A stretch of 42,324 nucleotides of DNA, from contig BFEA01000862.1 in the NCBI GenBank assembly GCA_003427395.1, positions 101,691 through 144,014 on the forward strand, in the 5' to 3' direction. Below the pieces are notes generated by a model. The model was not told where the DNA came from. It was given only the letters and a program-made list of their open reading frames with translations, and ran no database searches. This DNA comes from Chara braunii (taxonomy: Eukaryota > Streptophyta > Charophyceae > Charales > Characeae). How positions within the stretch are numbered: position 1 is the stretch's first letter; every line of letters begins with the position of its first letter. Made by a program: the position numbers and the translations under genes. Shown here piece by piece: positions 1 to 10,125 of this stretch.

Positions 1-75
1 GACTAACGCTCCCACCACTGACGAAGACACTCACACTGCCCCCGTAGTGCCGCTGTCGGTAGAAGAAGAGCTGTA

Positions 76-820
76 GGTATACCCTCTTATCATCATTGTC
101 CAGAACACTCATGCACCGTGGATAACAATTATCCCTTTCTCTCAATCCTAAGATGCTTCAACAAAATGTGTTTCTAAAAACGAAACACTAAGAGAAGCCT
201 CAGCGCCAAAACAGAGACAGTAGGAATTATACTTCTCAAGGGGATCAAGAGACAACTAAGCAATCAAGGAAATGCAACAACTAAAAGCGGAGGGTTCTAA
301 GATCTATTGAACTAGAAAAAGGAGGAATCTCAATGACTAAGAGTTGGGAGGGAGGGATAAACATTAGGGTTACCCTCTCATCCTCACTATCCAAAACGCT
401 GTAAAGAGCCTTTGTTGCCTAGACGGGTTTCCCACCACGCACCCAATGGATACAACTCTAGTTTGCTTTTAACCGGGACTCTCATATCATCCAACCCTGT
501 GAGTATCACCCTAAACCACTGCAAACATACCCCAACGCTTGAGAATATAAAGAACATGTGAATCTCAATCATACATGAAAACTCAGTACCATTGACAAAC
601 AAAGAATACCCCCAATCTAACCCTAAAGCGTCCACAGGCTGCATAAGACATCTTCCTCCTTACTATACACAAGCCCCAAAGAGCCTGAGTTGCCATTACG
701 GGTTTCCCACCACGTATCCCTGGATCTCGATAGGTATAATGATCTCAGTGGGTAGAGCTCAAGTTTGCTCTCCCTTGTCTCTCCTGTTACCTAACCAGGA
801 GAGTTCCCACTGCCACCTCT
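76..820. repeat. Diverged direct repeat, period about 270-300 bp
   Basis: A block beginning AAAGAGCCT, followed by GTTGCC and ACGGGTTTCCCACCACG, occurs at 402-438 and again at 676-712, a spacing of 274 bp. A second landmark, a run starting with TACCCTCT and ending in GTCCARAAC, occurs near 77-110 and near 371-400. The copies are clearly related but diverged, and no reading frame is conserved between them. It could be part of an older satellite or of a transposon with internal duplications. Confidence 0.55.
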
Positions 821-944
821 CACACTCACACTGCTTCGGCAGCACCGTTGCTAGTATTACCCAAGATGTCATCCATGATTCCATGCCCAACCTGTGGTCA
901 AACAGACAAAGGAGAAAATCCTAACATTACCCTACATATCCACT

Positions 945-1084
945 TTTTTTTTTTTTTTTTTTTACACTGAACAACCCGAGAGGGTGCTTGGGGTGCTGGT
1001 AAGAGCAGACATCGTTAGCACTCCCGTGGAGGCTCCGTCTATTGGTGGGGAGCAGCACCTGCTGGAAAGCGGGTCCAGCGTCCC
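945..1084 (-). mobile_element. Poly(A)-tailed SINE-like retroposon, copy A
   Basis: Read on the minus strand the element starts with GGGACGCTGGACCCG, continues through CCAGCAGGTGCTGCTCCCC, and ends in an A tail (the T run at 945-963 on the plus strand). The same head occurs at 2108-2250 (minus) and 6197-6273 (plus), each also ending in an A-rich tail. A repeated head plus a 3' poly(A) tail is what target-primed reverse transcription leaves. I cannot show Pol III boxes or a clean target duplication, so it could also be the 3' end of a LINE rather than a SINE. Confidence 0.55.
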
Positions 1085-1444
1085 TGAACATTCGTATGAA
1101 TAAACAAAATAATTGAAGAGTTGTTTGTATCCTGTTGGGTCTTTCAACCCAGGATGATGTTTGCGAGATCGAAATCTGGGTTACTAACTTGCTTATCTAC
1201 TTGCTAGCGCATAGAGGGTGACCGAGCTTGTTGAATCCCTAGCTAGATGAAAGAGCACTGGCATGGTTATTTACAAAGGTTGTTCTTTCTCCTTTCCCCT
1301 GTCGGAGGGTCCTTTGTTGCCATTGGATCCTTGTACTGTGAATGGTGTCCTGAGCAGATAGGCTGGCTGTCCTCCCTTTCCTCTTCCCCCACTCGTAGAA
1401 TCCGTGGCTACTGACAAGCCCGCGTTAGGGCGAGCGTTGGCGGG
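1085..1444. other. No recognisable feature
   Basis: Unique-looking sequence without a sustained reading frame, inverted repeat or tandem structure that I can support. Confidence 0.5.
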
Positions 1445-1710
1445 CGGGCGGCGAGGCGCTGGTTGTGTGCGAGTGGCGTCACGCAGGTGGCTGATGAGCG
1501 AGGCGCTGGCTGATCGGAGGTTGCATGGTGCTGGCTACTCGCACGCTGCGAGGCGCTGGCTTCACGCCAGGGGCGAGGCGTTGGCTGCATGGCTGCGTGG
1601 GAGCAGCGAGACGCTGGCTGCTGGCAAGGAGTGAGGTGCTGGCCAATCCTGGAGAGCGTGGCAGTGGTGGCATTAGCAACGTCGGGTTGGCGAGGCGCTG
1701 GCTCTGGGTG
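1445..1710. repeat. Degenerate GC-rich minisatellite, core GCGAGGCGCTGGCTG
   Basis: The 15-nt core recurs with small changes near 1450, 1498, 1549, 1572, 1605, 1631 and 1690, spaced irregularly by roughly 23-60 nt. The core spacing keeps several frames open on both strands, so the short Ala/Arg/Trp-rich frames here are best read as a by-product of the repeat and not as genes. Confidence 0.65.
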
Positions 1711-1968
1711 ACAGGTGGGACGCTGTTTCACACACGATGGGGCGCTGAGTGTCGCCGTGTGCGGGTGCTGTGATGAGGGTCGATTAGATTGGCGATTGCG
1801 CTTGACACACGCACGGTTTCCAGAGGTGCTTGGCCAATGCCACGTCACAGGCTGACGTGGCTTTTGGCCTGAAGCACACAGGGTTAGGAAAATTGTCACA
1901 GTGGTCGTGGCTACTGTTTGAACTATCTCCCTGTGCTTTCTACATGAAGTATTCCATAGCCAAGACCT

Positions 1969-1977
1969 TATAAAAGG
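1969..1977 (+). promoter_or_regulatory. Isolated TATA-box-like site
   Basis: TATAAAAGG sits in otherwise unremarkable sequence. It matches a plant-type TATA box, as found in promoters and LTRs, but no coding region or LTR boundary was recognised downstream. A chance match is quite possible. Confidence 0.2.
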
Positions 1978-2107
1978 TGGGAGAGCTCATGCGAGTTGGC
2001 TCAAGCTTATGTCGGTGGAAGAAAGTGGAGTGAGCCCCGTGGAGACTAAAGTGTGGAGAACGCTGGTCACACATGAAGAATCATCACAATGCTGCTGGGA
2101 GGTCATC

Positions 2108-2250
2108 ATTTTTTATTTTATTTTTTTTTAATCCGGCCCAGTGCCCAAGGCTGATATAACTAATGCAAGATATTGAGGCCGGGGTCCTCACAGTCTACCC
2201 GGAATAACAAAACCGAGATTGCTGAGAACCGGGCTCAGCGTCCCTTATGA
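2108..2250 (-). mobile_element. Poly(A)-tailed SINE-like retroposon, copy B
   Basis: On the minus strand it begins AAGGGACGCTGAGCCCGG and continues TTCTCAGCA, matching the heads of copies A and C, and ends in an A-rich tail (T-rich at 2110-2130 on the plus strand). The middle differs from copy A, so the family may have variable bodies or this copy is more diverged. The length, about 140 bp, is close to that of copy A. Confidence 0.5.
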
Positions 2251-2479
2251 TGATGACCGAAATCGTAATGATGAAAAACGTAGAATCTGAAAGTTTGTAA
2301 GGTGCCGGAGCCATTACCCGACTTTGGCTATGAAAGCTTTTAGGCTACTCATAATTTAACTTTGACAAACTTCAGGAAAATCCGTCTGCTACAACTGAAA
2401 ACGCCACCACAAAAGTCCACTAGTGCTTAGAGATCTACGAATCCCTAGCAACCCATCTGAGTTTTCCAACACTGACAAA

Positions 2480-3560
2480 ACTCACTGCTGAGCTCTTCCA
2501 GGTCTCGCACCCCCGCCTTGCTGGGTTACAGGGTGGCACGACTCACCCGAGGTCCGACCAGCGTTGTCTCAGTAGCAACCCTTGTTGTCCCTTAGAATGC
2601 CCCCCCAACGCATCCCCAGATCTCTCTACCAAGCCTCATGCTCATGCATCCGCAGGTTACAGGGCAATGCCCCAGCACCGGCCAACGTCGTTCTGGCATC
2701 AAACACTCCGCAGGTCACTGAAAACATCAGTATTGAATCATCTAAGCTGGGTTATTAGAAGTCCCCAGATTCCTAAAACACTCTTAAGACCCTTGTTGGT
2801 AACCAAACAAACCAGCAGACCTTTAGATCTAGACTCCTAAGGTAATTCCTAGCCTTCCTTTCCCCGGGACATACTTACTCAGGGACAGTACCAACCATAC
2901 TAACATCACCCATAGCTGATCTCTTATTGCCACTACGCAACCCGCCTCGATTCGCCACTGGCTTGCCTTCCACCCTCGGCAAACCCCAGATCTCTCTACA
3001 AGGCCTCATACTCCTGCGAATTGCAGGTCACAGGGTGACGCCCCAGCTCCGGCCAGCGTCATTCTAGCATCGACAAAACAGGGGCACAAAACAAAAAAGC
3101 TATGCGGATGTCAGTCCCGTTGTGACCCTCTCTGAACTCCTACACCCCAGTTGCAAGTAAGGGCTAAATACTACCAAGGATCCAGAACCAGAGAACATGA
3201 GTAAGGACTGCACAAACAAACAACCACCCACTCTCCCTGCAACTATTGAAGAAAACTACAGGTCTCGTGTTCAGTCCTCAAACGACACACGGCTGGTCTC
3301 ATACCCTCCCATGCTAGAGTTACAGGACCCCACCAAGCCCCAGTACCGACCAACCTAGCGAAGATGGTGAGGAGTGCCTTCCTCCCTCGACAACTCCCCA
3401 TAGCCGCACGCCCCAAACGGTGACAGGGATACACCCCAGCTACGGCCACGTCGAAAGTGCTGGTTCTATCTTCTTCCCTCGACAAAACTCCCCAAGCCTC
3501 ATGCTCCTCTCCGGGTCACAGAGCAAAAACACTCCATCACCGTCCTGCGTCGTCCCAGCC
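2480..3560 (+). repeat. Degenerate tandem repeat family, at least six partial units
   Basis: Related blocks centre on GGTTACAGGG or GGTCACAGGG at about 2523, 2655, 3026, 3317, 3419 and 3513. The best units are preceded by CCCCAGATCTCTCTAC and AAGCCTCATGCTCCTGC and followed by GCCCCAGC, CCGGCCA and GCGTCGTTCT. Units are spaced irregularly (about 95-370 nt) and strongly diverged. The same family appears in opposite orientation at 5790-5965. No protein frame is conserved between units, so this is a non-coding repeat, perhaps a dispersed transposon fragment amplified in place. Confidence 0.65.
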
Positions 3561-4849
3561 CCTTCCTTTTGACCTACTAACAAAACCCACAGTCCCCCCT
3601 CGGTTGCCCCCCCTTCCCCCTCTTACCCCGCAACCTTCTTGGAGCAAGGACTCGGATCTTCTCCATAGGGAGTAAAAACAAGCCCAAGCCCCCGTAAGAA
3701 CAACATCTCAATAGGGGAAACACCCTAAAGAAAGGAACCGATATTGCCCACCACCTACACCTATCCAACCCTACTCCAGCAAGACTTACTGCGGTGGAGC
3801 CACAATCTCCCCTGCTGCTGTGCCCTAATTCCACTCTGCAGTTAGCCCCTTCTCACAGAGCGCGTCCTTTCCCTCCATCATATCATCCTACCTCCTCAAT
3901 ACAGCCCCCTCCTTAAGGGAAAACGAACAAAATTAGGCAAAACTAAGTGAAAATAGGTACGAGATTCCAACGTCAAATCATGAACTTCAAGGTGATCAGT
4001 GCAAAAATTAGCTTCCAAACAGATGCAATAGGATGCAATAGGATCAGATTACAGCAACAAGATCTTGAGATGTAAATTCAAGGATGATTTAGGCATAGCC
4101 GACTAAGAAGTTAAAACCTAGAAATGTAGATTTTTCAAAAATAGAAAAATATTTCAAAAACTGTTTGAGATGTGGATTTTAAGAGCAGTTTGGGCATCAT
4201 CAGAACATCATAAGACAAAAAGGGAGGTCATCAAGTTGGAGGTCATCATCAATGAAGCTACTCTCTAGTATTTATTTTTTGTGTGTTTCTGCTCTCTGTA
4301 TTAGGCAGGTTATTGCATTTTATGTGGCTGTAAATTATCATCTTGTTGCTCGTCTTCATCGTCAACTTACTCAGAGTACTTCTCGTTTTTTGCCAAGTGT
4401 CGATCGTCGACGCATCATCGGCGGTCTTCCCCTTCTTCAACACCATTTTTGTTCTCTACGATGCCACTAGCTTCACTGGTCAATGAGTGTATTCATCATT
4501 GTCATCATCTTCATCATGCTCTTGTGTACCTGATAGCACAATGGCGATTAAAAAAAAAATAAAAAAAATTCATTGCGCAGTGCGTTGCCGTCATCATCGC
4601 GCTCTTCTAGGGTGTCGTAAATCCAATCATTCCGCACAACGCTTCTCGCCATCTCCACGTTGATTATTGACATCATCAGGGTGCAGTGGGTCTTCCTCAT
4701 CACTACGCTGTTTCTTCTCATTAATCCTATTCATTAGTCTCTTCATCCTAGGGCTTTTCTCGCCGTCATCATTATTGTCATTGTCATTGAGTTTTCTTTC
4801 CTCTTTTATAACTCTCGCTTCGTTAACTAATGATTTGGTTCTGGACAGA
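3561..4849. other. Non-coding stretch with CAT-rich patches
   Basis: No gene recognised. The portion from 3900 to 4230 is AT-rich. From 4230 the sequence is loosely repetitive in CATCAT on one strand, becoming regular at 4490-4520. Open frames here are short and low-complexity (Ser-rich or charged) and look like products of the repeat composition. Confidence 0.5.
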
Positions 4850-5667
4850 TGGTAAGATGTGGGAGAGCTTTCCTCTGCAGGGGCATCACAAGGCGGGAGG
4901 TGATTGCCCTGTAGGGAGCGAGGGCAAATTTTGGGGATTATACTAATCTGGGGCTGGGAGTATATCCCAGCGGTGGAAGATTGGGGCAAAGGGTTGATCA
5001 ACACATACTTTTGGAGGAACTGTATGCCTTGTAGGGAGAATGGGGGGAGTGGGTCTGACCCTAGTTGGGGCTGATGAGGACTGCTCTTGATCAAGGCACG
5101 TCTGTTCAGCGGAGGCAGCGAAGTGTCAGCGGGAAAAGTAGGAGGAGGGGGGGGAGGAGAAAAAATCTTCATTCTTATCAGTTTCTTCAAACATTGTCAT
5201 CATCATCATCATCATCATCACCATCATCAACCTCTCAATTCTTATTTCCCTGTTCTTTTCTATACTTCAGATTGTGAGAATCCTCCCCACAAGGTTGCTG
5301 ATGTCCAGGGCAGGATGGAGTGAGTGGGGAGAGAGATTTTCTGCAAGGGAAACACAAGGTGGGAAGTGTTTGCCTATAGGGAATAAGGGCGGACAAGGGG
5401 GACTGTCTAACTCTGGGGCTTGGAGAGATGGAAGGCGGAACATCTTCTACTAGCTTGAGGTAGGCTTTTCGGGAGAATAGTCTTCTTTGAGGGGAGTAGG
5501 GTAGAGGGAGGCTTTCCTATTGCTGGGGCTGTGAGGAACCGCTCAACAACAGAGTGGTTCTGATTAGCGGAGGCAGCAAGGGAGAGGAGGGGTGATGAAA
5601 GGGGAACAGAGGAGGGGTGGACAGGGAGGGTCAATCAACATCATCAACATCATCATCATCATCATCA
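4850..5667. repeat. Diverged duplication of about 460 bp, each copy ending in a CAT microsatellite
   Basis: Copy 1 (about 4850-5232) and copy 2 (about 5316-5667) share the same order of landmarks: a G-rich start with GGGAGAG, an ACACAAGGYGGGAAGTG-like segment, a TTTTGGGGA or GAGAATRG segment, GGGGCTGATGAGGA or GGGGCTGTGAGGA, then AGCGGAGGCAGCRA. Both end in a CAT/ATC microsatellite (5195-5232 and 5637-5667). The microsatellite therefore predates the duplication, or both copies derive from one transposon with a microsatellite tail. Confidence 0.6.
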
Positions 5668-5789
5668 AATTGGTTGTTTGCTCAGGATCCGACTATTATC
5701 AGATACGAATTCTTAGGTTACATTTTAGTCTAGCCGATTTTGTAATTGAGCTTTTATTGTGTTCTTGCCCAGGTTGAGTAGAAACCAGA

Positions 5790-5965
5790 ACGATGCTGGC
5801 CGACGCTGGGGCATCGACCTGTAACCTTCATAGGAGCATGAGGCCTTGGATAAAGATCTGGGGATTGCTGAGGGTGGAAGGCAATTACAATACTTGACCA
5901 AAGGCTACAATCTGGCCGATGAGGGTCGGCGCTGTTGTGGGTGGCACTGCCCTGTAACCTAGCTA
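5790..5965 (-). repeat. Inverted copies of the 2480-3560 repeat family
   Basis: The reverse complement of 5792-5870 reads CCCCAGATCTTTATCC, AAGGCCTCATGCTCC, GGTTACAGG, GATGCCCCAGCGTCGGCCAGC, matching the units at 2630-2700 and 2990-3070. A second, poorer unit lies at 5905-5965 with CCCAGATCTAGC and GGTTACAGGGCAGTGCC on the minus strand. An inverted copy 2 kb away argues for a mobile or rearranged repeat and against simple tandem expansion. Confidence 0.6.
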
Positions 5966-6196
5966 GATCTGGGTATGAGACCGGGTAGAGGCTTGGTTGG
6001 TATACATTATTGGCTCGGTAGAGACTGGCTGGTTGGTGTGGATATCTTTGATTAGGGTTAGGGTAGTATGTGAGATCCGAGTAGATAAGCATTATGAGTA
6101 GTCAACATCATTCTCTACCGTTTTTTCTCAATCATCCTGAAGTGTTCCTGAATCATCCCACATTTTCACCAATCATCAATGTATTCCAATTATAAG

Positions 6197-6273
6197 GGAC
6201 GCTGGGCCCGGTTCCCAGCACGTGCTGCTCCCCNCGAATAGATTGGAGCAATTAAAAAAAAAAAAAAAAAAAA
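6197..6273 (+). mobile_element. Poly(A)-tailed SINE-like retroposon, copy C
   Basis: The plus strand starts AGGGACGCTGGGCCCGGTTC, continues CCAGCACGTGCTGCTCCCC, then GAATAGATTGGAGC and a run of about 20 A. It shares the head with copies A and B but is the shortest. One undetermined base lies at 6234. The tail abuts the 3' side of the minus-strand LINE fragment, suggesting nested retroposition. Confidence 0.55.
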
Positions 6274-6280
6274 ATTGTGG

Positions 6281-7683
6281 CTACTCCGGCATTCCGTTCT
6301 TGTCTTTTGAGTACATTGGGCCGTCACGGCTCCTCGCCCTCTTCCTTGTGTTTTTGTAGATCCGTTGCGATTGGCTTGCCTCGCTGTGTGCATCTGAGCC
6401 CTTGATTCCGCTTTGCGATGAGAAGATGCTACTTTTGCTCTCCGTGAGGTGCTGTCTCTGACAACCTTCCTGCATCTTTGTCGCTTCTCCCTGGGCAAAG
6501 AGGGTGGAGGGGTGGGGGGAGTTGCGGGTAGTGGAGGAGTGGCAGGATGATTCGGGGATAGAGGAGGTGGGAGGAGGGGTAGTTTTAGGGAGAGGGGACA
6601 AGGATGAAGTTCTGATCTGGGTGTGGAAGTAGGAACCTATGCACAGGGAGATGCTGCGAAGCGGGTTCACTTGCAACCCATCTTTTCCACTGGATATTGA
6701 ACTGGGATTCCAATTTGAAGAGCAATTTGTTTTTATCCTGCCAAATGGAGTGGAAGAGGGCCAGGCATTTCTGCTTCTCTAGGTGGTCGTTGGAGGATTG
6801 CAGCTGTTGCTTTAGCTCTTTCCCTGCCTGTTGTGTATGGGTGGCAATTGTGTTGATGATTGCTTCCCTGGCCTGGGGGAAGCTAAAAGCACAACCACTT
6901 CGTTCATGGGAGCACCTCATTCTCCATGCTAGGAGCAGGACTGTCAGACGGGTGTAGGAGAATAGGTTTGTTTTGAAGGCATCCCACTGTCGAGTTTCGG
7001 GAGTGCGCTTATTCAGCAGGATTAGTGCAGGATCCCATGGGAGGTGTTGACCTGTGAGGTGGTGCCATGCCGAATCCCACCATCGTCATAGCTGGGCAAC
7101 CATTGGACACGTTAGCAAACAGTGTTCCAGGGTTGCTCTGGCTGGTTGAGTCGCTCTCCCACAAAAGGAGCAGATTGGTGAGAGGATACCTCTCTGTTCC
7201 AAGTCTGTCCGTGAAACTAGCCAATCAGGTGTGGGCAGGCATCCATGGATGACCTGCCACTGAAGGGGTCGGTGGGCTGTGGGCATTAGCTTGGCGTATG
7301 TAGACCAATTGAGGTCCTGCAGGTCTGCTGCCTGGAGCAGTGAGTCTCTCTCCCATCTTTTGATGAGCGTGCTTTGGGTTTGAGGCAGGGTCCGTGCTGC
7401 TTTGTACCCTCCTTTAACCATATACTCCCAGATCTGCATTCCTTCACCTCCCGTATATTCCCACTCAGCCGGGTCAAAGTGGAGTCTGCTGATCGGTGTA
7501 TTAGACTCGTATACCCATCTGTCGTGGTTGCAGTTTTCCACCACTCGGATTCTCATGAGTTGGCAGATTGCTGCTTCTGTGTCTCCTTCTTCCTGGTGTC
7601 GTAGCTGTGTGAATCTCGCACCCGGGAGATCTGGCTCGAAGGCCTGCACGACTGCGGTGGATAAAGTGAGGTGGGTGATCTGA
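6281..7683 (-). pseudogene. LINE (non-LTR retrotransposon) ORF2, C-terminal fragment with zf-RVT
   Basis: The minus-strand frame from about 7683 encodes a region typical of the end of plant LINE ORF2 proteins. A stretch containing LQWQVIHGCLPTPDWLV is followed by ICSFCG, then LEHCLLTCPMV, giving the Cys-x2-Cys ... Glu-His-x4-Cys pattern of the zinc-binding domain found C-terminal to LINE reverse transcriptases. The frame meets a TGA at 7086-7088, where a Trp codon would be expected, and continues in the same frame to 6585. An overlapping frame runs on to 6281 and ends in a basic segment. The RT core and endonuclease are absent: the copy is 5'-truncated at about 7684, as is usual for LINEs. 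No A tail is visible at its 3' side; instead SINE-like copy C lies there. It is dead, and LINE assignment is secure at the domain level only. Confidence 0.75.
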
Positions 7684-7686
7684 TAT

Positions 7687-7834
7687 ACATATCCACTTCT
7701 TATTGGAGTGCAAATGAAGAATATCACCCCCTTCATTGCCAGATACTGACTAAAACACATACATATCCACTTCTTATTGGAGTGCAAATGAAGAATATCA
7801 CCGCCTTCATTGCCAGATACTGACTAAAATACAT
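7687..7834. repeat. Recent 74-bp tandem duplication
   Basis: ACATATCCACTTCTTATTGG and the following bases start at 7687 and again at 7761. The two units differ at only a couple of positions, so the duplication is young compared with its neighbours. A similar ACATATCCAC also precedes the T tract at 945, hinting that this unit has relatives elsewhere. Confidence 0.85.
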
Positions 7835-8655
7835 TTCACCCTTGGCAGTGCCGGCAACAGTCCCACCACCAACGTAAGCTCTCCCACTGCCTCCGCTGGC
7901 GCTCTAGCTGGTCTTCAACAAAACTCCGAAGGACTTGAGTACTGTAAGACCTTGACAGTCGATATGGCGTGTAATCAGATAAACCACGCTGTCAATAGAT
8001 GGTGAAAAAGGACCCCCCCCTGCAGTTATGGGGAGGACGGCTCCTCTGATGTCAATGGCTTCATAAGTGTAGATTGGTATAGAGGTTGGTATACAGGTCA
8101 GATACAAAGCTGCCAGGATGCCTTGGCGTAAGAGTGCAGAGGCACTCCCTACCCACTCAAGGGCTAGGCTATGCCAGGGCACTGTCGCCATAGCTCTTAC
8201 ACAGCAATGGTGCCTGGCAGGGTAGGTGCCTCTTGAAAGATCAGCATCCTCATGCCCCGACGTTGCATCCTACTCAGCCGCGACTAACGACGACCGGGTG
8301 CCGCCACCGCCGCTATCGCCGCTGCGTTAGCGCACTCTCGCGCGCTCCCCCCCCCAGTCGTCATTATGACATGCGTACGAGACACAAAAACATTTACCAA
8401 ATACAAAACCCCGGTAATACTACCAATGCCATCTAAAATTTTGTTTCTTTTTTTTTTTCGATTTTAAAAAGCCTTTTATGGGTGTCACACCTTTGAGTTG
8501 GCTGGGACAAGGCCCCTGGTCACACACCAGACAGCTCTCCCCCATCCAGCATAAAACAGAAAAGACAAGAGCTCGACCAGTCATGCAGGATGAGACACAA
8601 AATTTCTCCCTCCAGCAAAAAAAAAGAGAAATTTCAATTGTGAATAGTGAAAGAA
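7835..8655. other. No gene recognised
   Basis: Mostly unique sequence. A GC-rich patch with GCCGCCACCGCCGC lies at 8295-8325, followed by a C9 run at 8349-8357. Short frames are unsupported by any motif. Confidence 0.5.
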
Positions 8656-8693
8656 ATATTTTGCGAGCACCTCCAGAGGTGTCCGCAAAATAT
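8656..8693. repeat. 38-bp palindrome in poly(A)-flanked block
   Basis: ATATTTTGCGAGCACCT pairs with AGGTGTCCGCAAAATAT, giving 17-bp arms with two mismatches around a short CCAG-like centre. An A21 tract starts at about 8701, and the string GCAAAATAT followed by GTGTGACCCA recurs at about 8777-8803, so the palindrome and tract are flanked by an imperfect direct repeat. It may be a small foldback insertion. Confidence 0.5.
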
Positions 8694-8993
8694 GTGTGAC
8701 CCAAAAAAAAAAAAAAAAAAAAAGGTATGCCCGCTGCTCCCAGCCACTGACATATACGTACCCAGATACGTGAACTCGCAAAATATATCGAATGTGTGAC
8801 CCAAGAAGTTACACAGTGCTATTTTACGTGCATTTGTGCCCTCAGACGAGTAAGTTACTCTGAATTTACCTGGGGCTACTCACTTTGACGATGATATCTC
8901 AAGGCCATCGCCCTTTGAAAAGAGGTGCAGTTTGGGTGCATTCTCTGCGGATTTCGGTGGGCCTGGTGTGGCTGGTAGGCGGATAGGTACCGG

Positions 8994-9128
8994 GGGCCCA
9001 GTCCTGAATGTGGACGCTTTTGCGGAGATGTACAGAAATGGTGTTGAGTTTCCTGAACTGCACTTCTCCACAAGGACGTCCAGATTCAGGCGTTGAGGTA
9101 GCTCAACGGTGCTAGTGGGACTTGGCCC
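8994..9128. mobile_element. Foldback MITE, family 1, copy a
   Basis: The right end is GCTAGTGGGACTTGGCCC, identical to the terminal inverted repeat of the better-preserved copies. The left end GGGCCCAGTCC is degenerate. The inner sequences CTGAATGTGGACG and GTCCAGATTCAGGCGTT are inversely related to each other and match the inside of the copy at 10563-10732. No clear target duplication remains. Confidence 0.7.
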
Positions 9129-9386
9129 TGGGTATGTAACAGGAGATGATGAGGGGAGGTGCTCCAAGCTCCTGGGGGAGCAGGACAACCTCTCCGCTCT
9201 CCTGAGAACTGCTGGATGCATTGCCTTGGGCACCGGGCAAAAATGGATTTAATTTCTTTTTCTAAAAAAAGAAAAAAATAAGTAAAAAACAGCAGCAAAA
9301 ACGCTGGGAAATGAAATTGTGGGCCTAAGAAAAAAATAATAACAAAAAAAAATTGTGGGCCTGTTTCACGGGATGCCTCTACACGA

Positions 9387-9539
9387 GGGGCCTGGCTCCG
9401 CTTCACAACACTGTACATGCAGTTGGACTCTTTCTTGACCGGAGACATTCACAACGTTGGAATCATCCGAATGCACCTGGTCCTTAAAGCCTCCAGAGTC
9501 CAAATGCATGTACAGTGTTGTGTAGTGGAGTGAGGCCCC
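9387..9539. mobile_element. Foldback element with about 45-bp arms
   Basis: The left arm starts GGGGCCTGGCTCCGCTTC and contains ACAACACTGTACATGCA. The right arm contains TGCATGTACAGTGTTGT and ends GTGGAGTGAGGCCCC. The arms (9387-9433 and 9495-9539) pair over almost their whole length with a few mismatches. The GGGGCC terminus resembles MITE family 1, but the rest is different, so this is probably a separate family. Non-autonomous; no reading frame. Confidence 0.7.
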
Positions 9540-9654
9540 AGAAAATCTATCAATCGTTGTGCGGGACAGAGAAGATTAGCATAGCAATTTGAGTTCCTGA
9601 GCTGTTCTTGAGCCGTTACATGTTTGCACCAATCAGCCTGAAAGGCGAGTACAT

Positions 9655-9779
9655 AGGGCCTTGACGTACCACTAAGCAAAATGTGCAAAATCAAAATGAA
9701 TTTCCCGCTAGAACATGGCCAGATGCACCCGCGAATTTTTTGTCCTTTTCACATTTCGAGAGTGTTGTGGCGAGGCCCT
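9655..9779. mobile_element. Foldback MITE, family 2, copy a, flanked by ACAT
   Basis: It starts AGGGCCTTGACGTACCACTA and ends GTGTTGTGGCGAGGCCCT; the ends are inverted repeats of each other. Subterminal AAGCAAAATGTG and CACATTTCG extend the pairing. ACAT lies immediately outside both ends (9651-9654 and 9780-9783), consistent with a 4-bp target duplication, although the right ACAT also adjoins the next copy. Confidence 0.7.
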
Positions 9780-9783
9780 ACAT

Positions 9784-9972
9784 AGGGCCTGGACGCACCA
9801 CTCAGCAAAATGTGGAAAATCAGAATGAATTTCCCCAAGAACATGGAGTGATAAACGGACATAACTTTTATCCTTTTCACATTTGGTGAGTTGCGCTTGC
9901 CACACCACTCACCAAACGCAGAAAATCATGTCCAAATTTGGGAGAACGAATTTCCCCAACTTGAAGAAACAT
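9784..9972. mobile_element. Foldback MITE, family 2, copy b plus a partial third copy
   Basis: The sequence from 9784 begins AGGGCCTGGACGCACCACTC and repeats the inner order of copy a (CAGCAAAATGTG, GAATTTCCCC, AGAACATGG, TCCTTTTCACATTTGG) at an offset of 129 bp. From about 9905 a third partial copy (ACCACTCACCAAACGCAG, GAATTTCCCCAAC) continues to 9972. The right termini of both are lost or diverged. Confidence 0.65.
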
Positions 9973-10125
9973 GGGCCGAGGTCCCACTAGCAAAGAAGAT
10001 AGGATAACGCTCCTGCATCTGGATGTGTTTTATGCAGAGGTGCAGAAAAGCAGTTAAATCTCGATTTCCTGCACCTCTCCACAATTACGTCCAGATTCGG
10101 GCATCAGATCCAATCCTCTTTGCTA
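9973..10125. mobile_element. Foldback MITE, family 1, copy b, right end disrupted
   Basis: The left end GGGCCGAGGTCCCACTAGC and the inner CTCCACAATTACGTCCAGATTC match family 1. The right arm stops at TCTTTGCTA, the start of the expected inverted repeat of AGCAAAGAAGA, and is then replaced by the Tc1/mariner-like hairpin element. This gives a relative order: family 1 inserted first, the hairpin element later. Confidence 0.65.

Noticed and set aside
740-830. A-box-like CTCAGTGGGTAGAGCTC as a tRNA gene
   Set aside because: No B box at the right distance and no cloverleaf; it lies inside the diverged direct repeat.
1408-1899. 163-codon minus-strand frame over the GC-rich minisatellite
   Set aside because: Several frames are open on both strands because of the repeat; no recognisable domain.
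5195-5232. Poly-His frame over the CAT repeat
   Set aside because: Pure product of the microsatellite; the duplicated copy at 5637 does not keep the frame.
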